From positions 1 to 64,000 of the forward strand of contig JADJHD010000051.1 of assembly GCA_016707705.1 (NCBI GenBank): DNA of 64,000 nucleotides, given 5' to 3'. This document shows positions 20,633 through 31,484 of the stretch, piece by piece. Origin of the DNA: Bacteroidales bacterium. GTDB lineage: Bacteria > Bacteroidota > Bacteroidia > Bacteroidales > UBA4417. Position numbers and translations under genes: made by a program. The notes beneath the pieces are model-generated. The model worked only from the letters and a program-made list of their open reading frames with translations. It did no database searches and was not told the DNA's origin. Within the stretch, counting starts at the first letter, position 1. Each line of letters opens with the position of its first letter.

Positions 20633-21046
20633 TTGACAATTCAAAAACGTTTTAATATCAACATAGCTGCCTACAACACGACCTAATCGATCATGGCTTT
20701 GTCCCGACGCACAAGGCGAACCTCACAAAGTCATACTCACAACACTCGGAATCTTTGACAACAATTGCAAAACAAAAGAAGACAGACCAATACGATATTG
20801 AAAAAATAAAAAGAAGTACGGGTTTAACTTTTTAACAGGACAGTACAAATTTGAGGGAATTTATTTTTTTATCCCACCCGCAAAAGGAGAATGAAACCCC
20901 GCCCACATGGCAGCACATTTACAAGCCCCACTAGCCAACGCTCAAAACCAATGCTTGCAAAAGAGCTGCAATTTTGCTTACGCAACCATGCTAAATATTT
21001 ACATTTGAGCATTAAATGAAACTAGTTGAATTGAGAAAAGATATAA
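20633..21046. other. Gene-free spacer before hsdM
   Basis: About 400 bp without a supported gene. It contains GCTGCCTACAACACGACCTA and, further on, CCCACATGGCAGCACATTTACAAGCCCC, sequences reminiscent of cassette-type spacers in Bacteroidota, and an AT-rich segment just before the hsdM start. Confidence 0.4.
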
Positions 21047-22646
21047 ATGGCTAAGAAAAACGGAAACGGCACAGATGAACCTTTAGAGAAACAACTCTGG
21101 AAAACTGCAGATAAACTGCGAAAAAATATCGATGCTGCTGAATATAAACATGTGGTTTTAGGATTGATTTTCCTGAAATACATTTCCGATGCGTTTGAAG
21201 AATTATATACACGGCTAAAAGCCGAAGAAGTACAGGGTGCCGACCCTGAAGACAAGGACGAGTACAAAGCCGAAAATGTATTTTTTGTTCCACCTGTGGC
21301 ACGTTGGAGTTCTAGTAGTTTTCGCATGCCAAACAACCTTCAATTGGAATTACCATTGACGCGGCCATGGATGCTATTGAAGCTGAAAACCCATCGTTGA
21401 AAGGTGTTTTGCCCAAAGTATATGCCCGTCAAAACCTCGATCCGACCAGTTTGGGTGAGTTGATTGACTTGGTCGGTAATGTTGCACTTGGCGATACCAA
21501 AGCCCGTAGTGCCGATGTGTTAGGCCATGTATTCGAATATTTCCTTGGTGAATTTGCTCTTGCTGAAGGTAAGAAAGGCGGACAATTCTACACTCCGCGA
21601 AGTGTTGTTGAATTGCTGGTTGAAATGCTGGAACCTTATCAGGGGCGGGTTTTCGACCCTTGCTGTGGTTCTGGTGGTATGTTTGTTCAATCTGAAAAGT
21701 TTGTCACCGAACATCAGGGAAAGTAAACGATATTTCCATCTACGGACAGGAAAAAACCAAACCACCTGGCGCTTGTGCAAAATGAACCTCGCCATTCGGG
21801 GTATCGACAGTTCACAGGTTAAAATGGAACAACGAAGGTTCGTTCCTGAACGACGCCCACAAAGACCTGAAAGCCGATTATATTATCGCAAATCCACCAT
21901 TTAATGTGAGCGACTGGGGCGGCGACCTGATCCGAAAAGACGGACGCTGGCAATATGGAGTACCGCCAACCGGAAACGCCAACTACGCTTGGATACAACA
22001 TTTCCATTACCATTTGGCACCCAACGGACAAGCTGGTTTTGTATTGGCCAAGGGTTCGCTCACCACCAAAACATCGGGCGAAGGTGATATTCGTAAAGCA
22101 TTGATCGAAAACAACCTGATTGATTGCATTGTAAATCTGCCTGCAAAACTTTTCCTCAATACCCAGATTCCAGCTTCGCTGTGGTTTATGAGAAGAAATC
22201 GAAAAATTCCCCTCCACAGGGAAATTCCGCGACGGGGGGGTGGAAATTCTCTTTATTGATGCCCGAAACTTAGTGCATTTAATCAACCGCAAACCAAAGA
22301 GCTTTCTCATGAAGACATTCAGAAAATTGCAGAAACCTACCACAACTGGCGTAATTCCCCTCCTTTGGAAGGGGCGGGGAGTGGTCATTCCCTCCGTGGG
22401 GGGTGGCCGAAAGACTATGAAGACATCCCCGGTTTTTGTGCCTCTGCATCAATCGCTAAAGTTAAAGAATTGGATTATGTACTTACACCAGGGCGATATG
22501 TTGGTTTACCCGACGATGAAGACGACTTCGATTTTAACCAACGCTTCACAAACCTGAAAGCCGAACTGGAAGAACAACTGAAGGAAGAAGCACGCCTGAA
22601 TGAAATCATTTCCACCAACCTTTCTAAGATTAAGACCAATGAGTGA
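21047..22646 (+). pseudogene. hsdM: Type I restriction-modification methyltransferase subunit, frameshifted
   Basis: HsdM methylates adenine in the HsdS-specified site. The N-terminal domain is clear (EKQLWKTADKLRKNIDAAEY, GLIFLKYISDAFEELY). The next frame holds the SAM motif FDPCCGSGGMF (about 21.65 kb) preceded by GGQFYTPRSVVELLVEML. After two shifts the catalytic motif IIANPPFNVSDWGGD appears at 21.89 kb, followed by GFVLAKGSLTT and LPAKLFLNTQIPASLWFM. The C-terminal part ends NLSKIKTNE at 22646. About five shifts separate very well preserved stretches: 21.33, 21.73, 21.83, 22.2 and 22.4 kb. The stop overlaps the hsdS start by 8 bp, so the locus is a normal coupled operon. Confidence 0.9.
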
Positions 22647-23885
22647 ATGGAAGGAAATCAAAGTGGGTGATGTTTTAAAGTTAATTACAAAGGGTACAAC
22701 TCCACCAAAAGGAAAAGGCTTTGTTGAAGATGGGATCAACTACATTAAATCGGAATCAATCAGTTATGATGGCAGGATAGACAGGACAAGATTCGCCCAA
22801 ATAGATGAAGAAACACATAAACTCTTTAAACGTTCTCAATTAGCAGAAAACGATATACTTTTTTCGATGGCAGGTATTTTTCTTGGTAAAAATGCTGTTG
22901 TCCCCAAAGATATTTTACCAGCAAATACAAACCAAGCACTTGCCATTCTTAGATTAGACCCCAAAAAAGCAAATCCAATTTTTATAAGTTATTATCTTAG
23001 ACAGCCACAGGTGATTGATTTTGTCATAATATGTCGGGACAATCCGCACAACCTAATATTAATTTCGAAGAAATAAAAAGTATAGATTCTATTATTACCT
23101 TCTCTGGACACCCAAAAAAAAATCCATCGCCTCCATCCTTTCCAGTCTTGATGATAAAATAGACCTGCTCCACCGCCAAACGCTACTCTCGAAAAAATGG
23201 CGAAACACTTTTAGGCAGTGGTTTGTGGAAGAAGCGAAGGAGGATTGGGAAATAGGTCGAATAAGTGATTTGATAGATTTTAATCCAACTAGAAAATTAA
23301 CAAAGGGACGATTGCTCCTTTTTTAGAAATCCAGGCTTAGTACAATAACATATTCACCATCTAGTTGGTATATGATGACGTTTTCATCTGGTTCCAAAAT
23401 TAAAATGGGATACCCTTCTAGCAGATTACACCATGTCTTGAAAATGGCAAGGCTGCATATATTGACTTTTTAGAAGATGAACAAATTGCATGGGGCTCAA
23501 CTGAATTCATTGTAATGAGTCCAAAGAATAATTTACAAGATTTTTTTGCATATGTTGTTGCCAAAAGATTTTTCAAGACTTCAAAGATTTTAAGAAAGTT
23601 AGTGTATGGGTCATTCATAGGCAAAGAGCAGATATTGAAAACCCAAAATTCAGTGTGAAAATGAGCTTATACCTTTCAGATGATGTCATTAATGATTTTA
23701 ATAAATCGTCTATCCGTCAAGTTCGTTAAAATCAAACTAAAATCCCAATCCGCATCCTCTCTTCGTACCACTTTGTGTGATAATTTTTGTTGCCAAAGAT
23801 GAGAGGAGGTGAGGGTGTTTCGTAAACAACAATTATGCCAATTCCTACAAAAATTAAACATTGAAATCAATAAACTAAAGGTTTG
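22639..23885 (+). pseudogene. hsdS: Type I restriction-modification specificity subunit, frameshifted
   Basis: HsdS carries two target-recognition domains. The ATG at 22639 overlaps the hsdM stop and gives MSEWKEIKVGDVLKLITKGT, then ENDILFSMAGIFLGKNAV and FISYYLRQPQV, a typical first domain. The central conserved helix follows in other frames (IASILSSLDDKIDLLHRQN-like, then AETLFRQWFVEEAKEDWE). The second domain includes DFNPTRKLTKG, RITPCLENGKAAYIDFLEDE, IAWGSTEFIVMSPKNNLQDF, and the gene ends with a LMRGEVRV-like tail before the stop at 23885. The second half needs at least six shifts. The recognition sequence cannot be inferred. Confidence 0.8.
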
Positions 23886-25360
23886 AACACCCTTATCTGG
23901 ATTTGTTACCACCCAACTGCAATTATGGAAGTTAATGGTTCATATAAGACCAGTATTTACATGTCATTGCTTATTGTTACAACTTCTATTCAGGCCAAAC
24001 AGTAGAAACCTTATTTTTAGTGAGTCTTTATATTAATATCATTTTTTTTGTTATGGAATTTATTGTAAATTTTCATTATGGAAATAATTGATTATAACTA
24101 CAAGATATCCCAAATCTCAAAGAACCTGATAAAAGGATAAAGATAGATGAAGTCTCTACTAAGGCGTAACCACGTTGCAAAGGTGGGTACTTCTTATATT
24201 ACATAAGAGAATCTGTACCAGCATTCGAGTGATTTAAACTAAATCGTATATAAAACCTAACAAAGGTTAATAAACAAGATGCACAATCAAATCAAATAAG
24301 AGTTGCAGCATCACATACTTTAAACAAAAATTACACTATATATTCTGATAATACAGTTTGCAAAAGTAATTTATGGGAGTGGAGCAGAAGCACACTTTAT
24401 TCTGCAATCTGCATGTAGGTCTGGAGAACAAAGATTTTTGTACCCCCAGAACAACTCTATAAAGCCTCCCAGGAATTATGCATATGTTTGTTACTCATTG
24501 ATGAAATAGAATTATTAATGCATACGGATGCATTGAAGAGATTGATCAAGAAATTAGATGAGATTGTTTTCGAGCCTGACATATTCAAATTATTTACTAC
24601 ACACATTCTGATATAATTCTTCAACTCAAAATAATTCATAAACATACTAGACACATTTTAAGTTGAAGAAAGATGTAAATGCTTTTTGCATCAAAGATTT
24701 TGAACTTCAAATCTTCGTTATATGAATTAACATGGTAATTCTGTCAAACCAATATCAATTTATGTTGAGGGACGAACCCCCTAAAGAAATTATTTTCAGT
24801 AGCTAAGGAATTAGGAATCAGATGTACCACGGGTAAACAGATATATTTAGTATCCGCAATAAATTGGTTACTACTGCTGCTGGTGAGGTACCTAATGGTT
24901 CAAATATCGACAACTCTCTATTTGTTATAGATGGTGATTTATATACCACCAAGATATAGAAAGAGAGATAGGGATGAATGCTGTATTGACAGGTTCAGAT
25001 TTTGCATCTAGAAGAAAAAGATAAATCTTTTAAACAACCGATCTCACAATTTGCACTTTTACCAACAAATACTAAACTAGAGTAATTCCTTCATTTCAAA
25101 TTATTCTAACAGTTCCAAAGACTTCTAGATGAGGAAAGATTAGAAATTGGCAATGCTGCTATAGCGATTGAAATGGTTGATGATGCTCATAAATTTATTG
25201 ATGATACTTGTTATTAAGACTGGGATATGAAAGATTGATTATAGAGATATTGTAAAATCTTATTTGTGGGATATCTTTTAGACAATTTTATATCAACCAA
25301 TGGGGATTGGATGCAATTCAAAATAATCGAATTAAACCTTCAGTACATAATTCATTTGTG
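23886..25360. other. 1.5 kb between hsdS and hsdR without a recognisable gene
   Basis: The sequence is AT-rich and full of stops. Plus-strand pieces such as CLLLIDEIELLMHTDALKRL, IKKLDEIVFEPDIFKLFTTH and LDEERLEIGNAAIAIEMVDDAHKFID look like protein and may be the remains of one or two genes inserted in the restriction locus, a common place for accessory genes. I do not recognise a family. Confidence 0.35.
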
Positions 25361-28300
25361 ATGACCCGAATCACCGAAAATCAAATAGAATCCCTAGCCA
25401 TCCAGCATTTAGAATCGCTTGGTTACGAGCACCTTTATCACTCTAATATTGCCTCCGATGGTGAAACACCTGAACGGGAAACCTATGAGCAGGTTTGCAT
25501 TTGTTGACCGCTTAAAATGCGGTAAAACGGATTAACAAATCCATCTCAAGCAGATGCGCAAGCTGAAGCTTTATTCATGAAATCCAGCGAATTGCTTCAC
25601 CGGAATTACCAGCCAATCCCCCAGTTACTTTTCACCGACCCTTAACCGGAAGGTATTCTGTTTAAAGGCAGGTGGGTGATGGCAATGAATCCGTTGATCC
25701 CGTATGGCTGATCGATTTTAAAATTCCTTCAACAACGATTTTGTGGCGTTGCCAATCAGTTTAAGGCGGTTGAAAACAACCAAAACAAACGGCCCGATGT
25801 CAGATTTTATTTGTCAATGGTATTCTACCGGTAGTCAATGAATTAAAAATGCGGTGGATGAAAATGTTACCACCCATTCCGCCTGGCAAAAATTGTAGGC
25901 CAGAAACGTAATAAAGCCATTACACGCCAGTTTCGTTTACCTACAATGGCTTCGTTATCATTTCCTGATGGACTGGAAGCCTAATCAGGTTCATTTCCGG
26001 CTGGTTTTAGCCGTTTGTTATTTCCTAGCCACGGAGCGAAAAGCGCCGAAGCATCATATTTGGTCAGCCAGTTGTGAAATTGATGGCAGGGATGCTCAAC
26101 AGAGAAACCCGGATCGACATCATCCGGTCATTTGTCCTGAAAACAAAACGGGAAGACCCGAATCAGGATCATCACCATAACTACTGTTAAAAAACTTCTG
26201 CAGCCTATCACAGTACTATCCATGTAAACCGTGGGGTTAAATCAACATTACGCATCTGAGCTTAATCTCCTTCTGGAAGGGTAGTCGCAGACCAGGTGTA
26301 ATAGAGCTAGCAAAAACTACTTGATCTCCCTATATAACCCTAAACCAAAGGAACGCTAACGAGCACTGCGTCGGCAGGTAATTTATCGAAGTACTTTTCT
26401 GGAATCAGGTTAAGAACAAACAATTTAAGTTGTGATTTTGACAGGCAAAAAATAAGCCGGGAAATTATATAGGCTGACTTCATCAGCAACCATAATGTTG
26501 TTATAGAAATAGACGAAACAGCGTCATGACGATAAAGCAGAATACGACGCTCAACGCGATGAATACGTGGAATCGCTTGAATTAAAGGATATTCATATAC
26601 CGCAGCAGAAGTATTGGCAGCATTAGGGGGCAAAAGGTGGAAATGCTTTGACCACTCTTACGATCTAATTCACACTTGCCTTGAGCAACTCTCCTCCGGA
26701 GGAGGGAATTTAGCACAGGAATCGCCCGAAAGTTACGGTCTTGCAGGGGTGAAGAACCAACCCGTTGGCGACCGAAAAGGTGGTGTAGTCTGGCATACCC
26801 AAGGGAGTGGAAAATCACTTTCAATGGTTTTCTACACAAATAAAATCGTACTGGCATTGGATAATCCAACCATTGTGGCTAATGACCGAAACGATCTGAC
26901 GACCCAACTCTTTGAGTCGTCTTGCAGCATCCAGCAAAAACTTTACGCTCAGGAGTCGCAGTGCAGTAGATTCGAAATCAACTGAAAGACCTGTTAAAAG
27001 CGGGTTCATGTGAAGTTTGCGCTTAACACCATTCAGAAATTCCAGCCTGGATGAAGGGAATGCTGACGAGTTACTTTCTTTTGACCGAAGAAACATTGTT
27101 GATTAAACGACGAAGCTCAACGCACCCAATACGGTTTTGTAGCGAAGCAAATCGATGTCACAGATGTGTGAATGGTGATAAGCAGGGGTAGAAATTAGTT
27201 TATGGTTTCGCAAAATATAAAAAAGCGACGCCTTACCCAATGCAACATATTTAGGTTTCACAGGAACCCTGATTGAAAGTGTGATGTAAAGCATCGCCGT
27301 TTCGGTAATTATGTTGATATTTATGACATTGCCTAAGCAGTTGAAGATGGCAATTGTTCGTGGTTTTTTATAAAGGCTTGGCCGAGAATGGCGAAGAAGG
27401 GGTGAAGTTGGTTGCCGAGTTGGATGTTGAACTGGAATAACTCCGATGAACGACTGGTCGGAGACCGGTGGCCAAAAGGCAAAGATAAATGGACCAACTG
27501 GAAGCCCTCGTCTAAGTGAATATCAGATCAAACAAATTGCAAAGGATATTATCGAACACTTTGAGCAACGACAAGCGTTATTTGAAGGCAAAGGGATGAT
27601 TGTGACAATGAGTCGTCGTATTGCTTTTTTTTTTCGCCAATCCTAATGACGAAATTAGTAAGTCTGAAACCTGAATGGCATCGATGATGAAATAAGGTGG
27701 ACCAATTGGTAGTACGACTTCCAGTTTTCGTCAGATGGACCAAAGATTTCGAAACACCATACTAACAAGGAACAGCGGAGAAGCTTGTCAGAGCGATGAA
27801 AAATCCCGATGATGAACTTAAACTTGTTATTGTTCGACATGTGGTTCTGATTGGTTTTGACGCTCCACGTGCGCGCACGCCAGGCCATCGATAACCCTGG
27901 CGAAAGGCCATAACCTGATGCAGGCTATCGGTAAGGGTTAACCGAGTCTAGTAAGGATAAACCAGGTGGATTGGTTGTTGATTATTTGGGTATAGCCTCC
28001 GACCCGAAAAAGCCCCTGGCTTGATTCCTGAATCAGGAGGTAAAGAGATCCCTACCATTTTACAGAGACAGATGGTTCAGCTTTTACAGTTGCTTGAAAA
28101 ACTGGAAGTGGTTTGCAAATGCTTAATGAATCCTCTTCTCAGGAGGGGTGGTCGGAGACCAGAGTGGTTTTTGCGTATGAAGATTATTTTCTTTCCAAGC
28201 TGGTACGTCGCAAAACCATTTGATGATTTTAGCCGCTGGAAGAACATATTTTGGGGTTGAAAGATGGAAGAAAAGGTACATCATCGAGGTTAGTGCTTTG

Positions 28301-29087
28301 TCAGCATTTGCCATAGCTATTCCAAACGATCGCGGCTTATGGATGCCATGTTGATGAAATTTCATTTCTTTCAGGTCGTAAAAGCCGATTAGCAAAAAAT
28401 TCGATGGAACAGGAACTGGTCGAACTGATGAAGAAACAGAAACAACGATTCGTCAGGTGATTGATGAGCCCTTGTTTCCGGAAAAGTAATTGATGTTTTT
28501 GATGCCGCAGGAATGAAGAAACTGGATATTTCAATCCTTCAGAAGATTTTTTAATGAGCCGAAAGGAATGGAATACAAGTAATGCCGTTGCCCTTTAAGT
28601 CTTGAAAAGCTGCTTAACGATGAAACCAGGTCGAGGGTGAAAAGAACCCCTGTGAAAAGCAAGACCTTGATGGAAATGTGGGAAACGCCATTAAGAAATA
28701 CCACAATAAAATCCTTACAGCAGCCGAAGTAATAGAAGAGTTGATAAACCTGAGCAAAGACATTGTTGCAATGGACAGTGAAGCTAAAGCAATGGGTTTA
28801 ACTGATTTTGAATATGCTTATACAGCTGTTGCAAACAACGACAGTGCAAGAGAACTCATGCAAAAGACAAATTGCGTGAATTAGCCGTTGTTTTAACTGG
28901 AAATAATTAAACAAAATGCTTCGATCGACTGGACTATTAAAAAAGCGTGAAATCGAAACTAAAGTCGCTGTAAAAAAGACTATTAAGAAAATATGGTTAT
29001 CCGCCCGACATGCAAATGCTCGCTACTGAAAACCGTATTGAACAAGCTGAATTGATTGCTAACGAATTGACAACAAACAGGTATTGA
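25361..29087 (+). pseudogene. hsdR: Type I restriction endonuclease subunit, heavily frameshifted
   Basis: HsdR translocates and cuts DNA. The ATG at 25361 gives MTRITENQIESLAIQHLESL and, in later frames, the N-terminal nuclease region (RPDV, VIELKNAVDEN-like). The helicase Walker A region is well preserved: GGVVWHTQGSGKSLSMVFYT at 26.79 kb, followed by a TDRNDL-like and FNTIQKFQP-like segment, DEAHRTQYG-like sequence at 27.1 kb, ATYLGFTGT-like sequence at 27.25 kb, EHFEQRQALFEGKGMIV, and ALSAFAIAIPN-like sequence. The C-terminus reads GNAIKKYHNKILTAAEVIEE, LINLSKDIVAMDSEAKAMGL and ends near 29087. More than 25 shifts are present, a much higher density than in hsdM. Confidence 0.85.
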
Positions 29088-29371
29088 TTGTTTCTTTCAT
29101 ATTCATCCCTGCCCGGTTTGAAAATCAAAGAAATTTGGAATTAACTTTCTCTGAAGTTGAAGGTTCTCAAATGGTTTGACCGACTCTCAACATCACCCCC
29201 CATTAGCATTCATGCAAATATTTTCATATATTTGATATACCCCTTCCTCACCCCTCCCAAACCTGCCCGATTCAAAACCATTGATTGATTGTATTTAACA
29301 GTTCGGCAGACTAGTACCCAGATTCAAGAAAAAACTCAGTAGGGGCAAGAGTTTCACCAATACCCACAGCC
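29088..29371. other. Short gene-free spacer at the boundary between broken and intact halves
   Basis: No gene is seen. The region holds AT-rich sequence and a C-rich stretch (ACCCCTCCCAAACC), and is the last part before uninterrupted reading frames begin. Confidence 0.4.
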
Positions 29372-30973
29372 ATGAAAAGCAAGAAAACAAGCTTCTATAT
29401 TGCGGCAGTGCTGATCAGCATTGTTGCATTCCAGGCCTGCAGGACCTATTACTTCCGGTCCAATTACCGGGATGTGAATATGCTTCTGCACGAGAGCAGC
29501 CAGATGCAGACAAAACTCTTCCTGAAGGCGCATCTGAAGGATGGGGAAATCTGCATCCTCAGGGATAGCTGGGCGGTGGATACCTTGCGAAACATAGTGA
29601 CCGGGACAGGCTCCCGCTTTGATTTCAACCGCACTCAAACCTTTGAGGGGTCAATGTCAATTCCCATCGACAGCGTTGCCATCTTTGAGACCAACTCCAA
29701 AATAATCAATCCAGAAGCAGGCAGAATCGCGGCACTCAGCGTTATGGCCGGGGTTGAGGTGATTGTGGGACTTATCTGCCTTACCAATCCCAAGGCATGC
29801 TTTGGCTCTTGTCCCACCTTCTACATGAACGATAAGGAATACTACCATTATGCCGATGCTGAAGGTTTCTCCAATGCGATTTCGCCCTCCATGGAGTATG
29901 CTGACATCGACGCACTCAACAATAAACCCATTTCAAATGGCTTGTTTTCCATTACCATGAAAAATGAGGCCCTCGAAACCCATTGCGTTAATGATGTGAA
30001 GTTGCTGGCCTATCCAAGAAAGGCGGGTGAGCGCGTATTCCAGACCCCTGAAAATGATTTCTACCTCTGCGGGAACAAATACCCCGTCAGCAAGGCAAGG
30101 GCCACAGAAGGCGACATTACGGGCCTTTTGAAGAATGAAGATATCTATGAACGCTTCAGTTTGGCCGATGAGTCCAATTTAAGCAGCAGGGAAGAGCTTT
30201 TTGTGAACTTCAGCGATGTGAAAAACAGCAATGACCTGGGACTAATCATAAGTTTCCGGCAGACGCTGATGACCACCTATCTCTTCTACTCTTCCATGGG
30301 CTATATGGGGGATAATGTGAGCGATGTTTTCTCCATACTGGAAACCGACAGCAAGATGAGGAACAAGTTCGATGCAACTACCAAAGAGCTTGGAAATATT
30401 GATGTGTACGTATGGAATGAGACAAAAAAGCAATGGGAACTGCAGGATAGGATTTATGAAACCGGTCCCATCGCCATTAACCGGCAGTTTCTTCCCCTGA
30501 AAACTCAGGGCCAGGGGTCAGATGTCAAGCTAAAGCTTGTGATGAATAAAGGGCTGTGGAGGATTGATTATCTGGCGCTTACAAACATCAAGGAGAAGGT
30601 AAAACCGATTGAGATTTCTGCCGGCAGCATACTGAACAAGGGCAAGGCTGATCCTGCAGCACTGGCTTCAATGGGCAATCCGGATGAGCACCTGATTTCA
30701 ATGCCCGGAAGCGAGTATAAATTCAATTTTACCCTCCCCGACAAGAATGCCGATTATGAGTTATTCCTCTATTCCAAAGGTTATTACCTGGAATGGATGC
30801 GTGAACACTGGATCAAGGATAAGGACCTGCTGAAACTTCAGCAAATGGTGTATCAGCCGAAGGATTACCTGAAAGCGGAGGCAAAGGCCTATAAACGCTA
30901 TGAAAATGAGATGGAGCAAGAGTTCTGGAATTCAAAGGTTGATACTAAAACATTTTCGTACTATGAAAACTAA
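29372..30973 (+). CDS. Lipoprotein of unknown function
   Basis: The 533-residue product has a lipoprotein signal (ISIVAFQACRTYYF; lipid-bearing Cys at about residue 23). Around residues 125-150 there is a hydrophobic helix (SVMAGVEVIVGLICL) followed by CFGSCPTFYMNDKEYYHYAD. That layout, a short hydrophobic stretch then SCPxxY and an aromatic strand, with later ISNGLFSITMKNEALETH, resembles large Bacteroidota surface proteins with an unnamed SCP(F/T)-type domain. The second half is beta-rich and ends in a charged helix. The next lipoprotein gene starts inside its last 11 bases, so the two are coupled. Start chosen at the ATG giving the signal peptide. Function unknown. Confidence 0.8.
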   Translation: MKSKKTSFYIAAVLISIVAFQACRTYYFRSNYRDVNMLLHESSQMQTKLFLKAHLKDGEICILRDSWAVDTLRNIVTGTGSRFDFNRTQTFEGSMSIPIDSVAIFETNSKIINPEAGRIAALSVMAGVEVIVGLICLTNPKACFGSCPTFYMNDKEYYHYADAEGFSNAISPSMEYADIDALNNKPISNGLFSITMKNEALETHCVNDVKLLAYPRKAGERVFQTPENDFYLCGNKYPVSKARATEGDITGLLKNEDIYERFSLADESNLSSREELFVNFSDVKNSNDLGLIISFRQTLMTTYLFYSSMGYMGDNVSDVFSILETDSKMRNKFDATTKELGNIDVYVWNETKKQWELQDRIYETGPIAINRQFLPLKTQGQGSDVKLKLVMNKGLWRIDYLALTNIKEKVKPIEISAGSILNKGKADPAALASMGNPDEHLISMPGSEYKFNFTLPDKNADYELFLYSKGYYLEWMREHWIKDKDLLKLQQMVYQPKDYLKAEAKAYKRYENEMEQEFWNSKVDTKTFSYYEN

Positions 30974-31457
30974 GATACTTCTGCTAGGACTAATTGCTGC
31001 AATGGTCAGCAGTTGCTCCACCCCTAAATACCTGCCCTCTTCCGGCGAAATTGATGTGAATCAATACGGATCCTATATCAAGATTGTCAGTTTGTCGGGA
31101 AAAGACCTGAATGGTGAATTGATTGCCGTCGATACAAGTTCCATTATCGTTTTGTCGGAAATGAATGACAGTTGTTTCACAATCCCGGTAAGGCAGGTAG
31201 CACAATTCAAGTTGCGCTATGCCAAGCCCAAACATTATGCAGGGACAATCCCAATGGGAATACTGCTACCCCTCATTAATGGGTGGTTTTCCGTATTTAC
31301 GCTGCCCATTCATCTGATTGTCACTGTTTCCGTTACTGCCAGCGGGGAAGCTGCCTTCAAATACAGCAACAAAAACATGACTTACGATAAACTTCAGATG
31401 TTTGCCCGATTCCCGCAGGGTTTACCGCCGAATGTTGATCTTGAAAGCATCAGATAG
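30963..31457 (+). CDS. Small lipoprotein with C-terminal hydrophobic segment
   Basis: The start at 30963 (MKTKILLLGLIAAMVSSCST) overlaps the preceding gene by 11 bp and gives a proper lipoprotein signal; an earlier ATG at 30900 in the same frame would only add residues shadowing the upstream gene. The mature protein opens with a small beta-type region (YGSYIKIVSLSGKDLNGELI, then SCFTIPVRQVAQFKLRY, like an SH3-type barrel) and has a hydrophobic stretch (MGILLPLINGWFSVFTLPIH) near residues 95-120. It is 164 residues long. It probably works together with the 533-residue lipoprotein; no family name is offered. Confidence 0.75.
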   Translation: MKTKILLLGLIAAMVSSCSTPKYLPSSGEIDVNQYGSYIKIVSLSGKDLNGELIAVDTSSIIVLSEMNDSCFTIPVRQVAQFKLRYAKPKHYAGTIPMGILLPLINGWFSVFTLPIHLIVTVSVTASGEAAFKYSNKNMTYDKLQMFARFPQGLPPNVDLESIR

Positions 31458-31484
31458 CCGGTTTTTCCTGCTATCAGCGAATTC

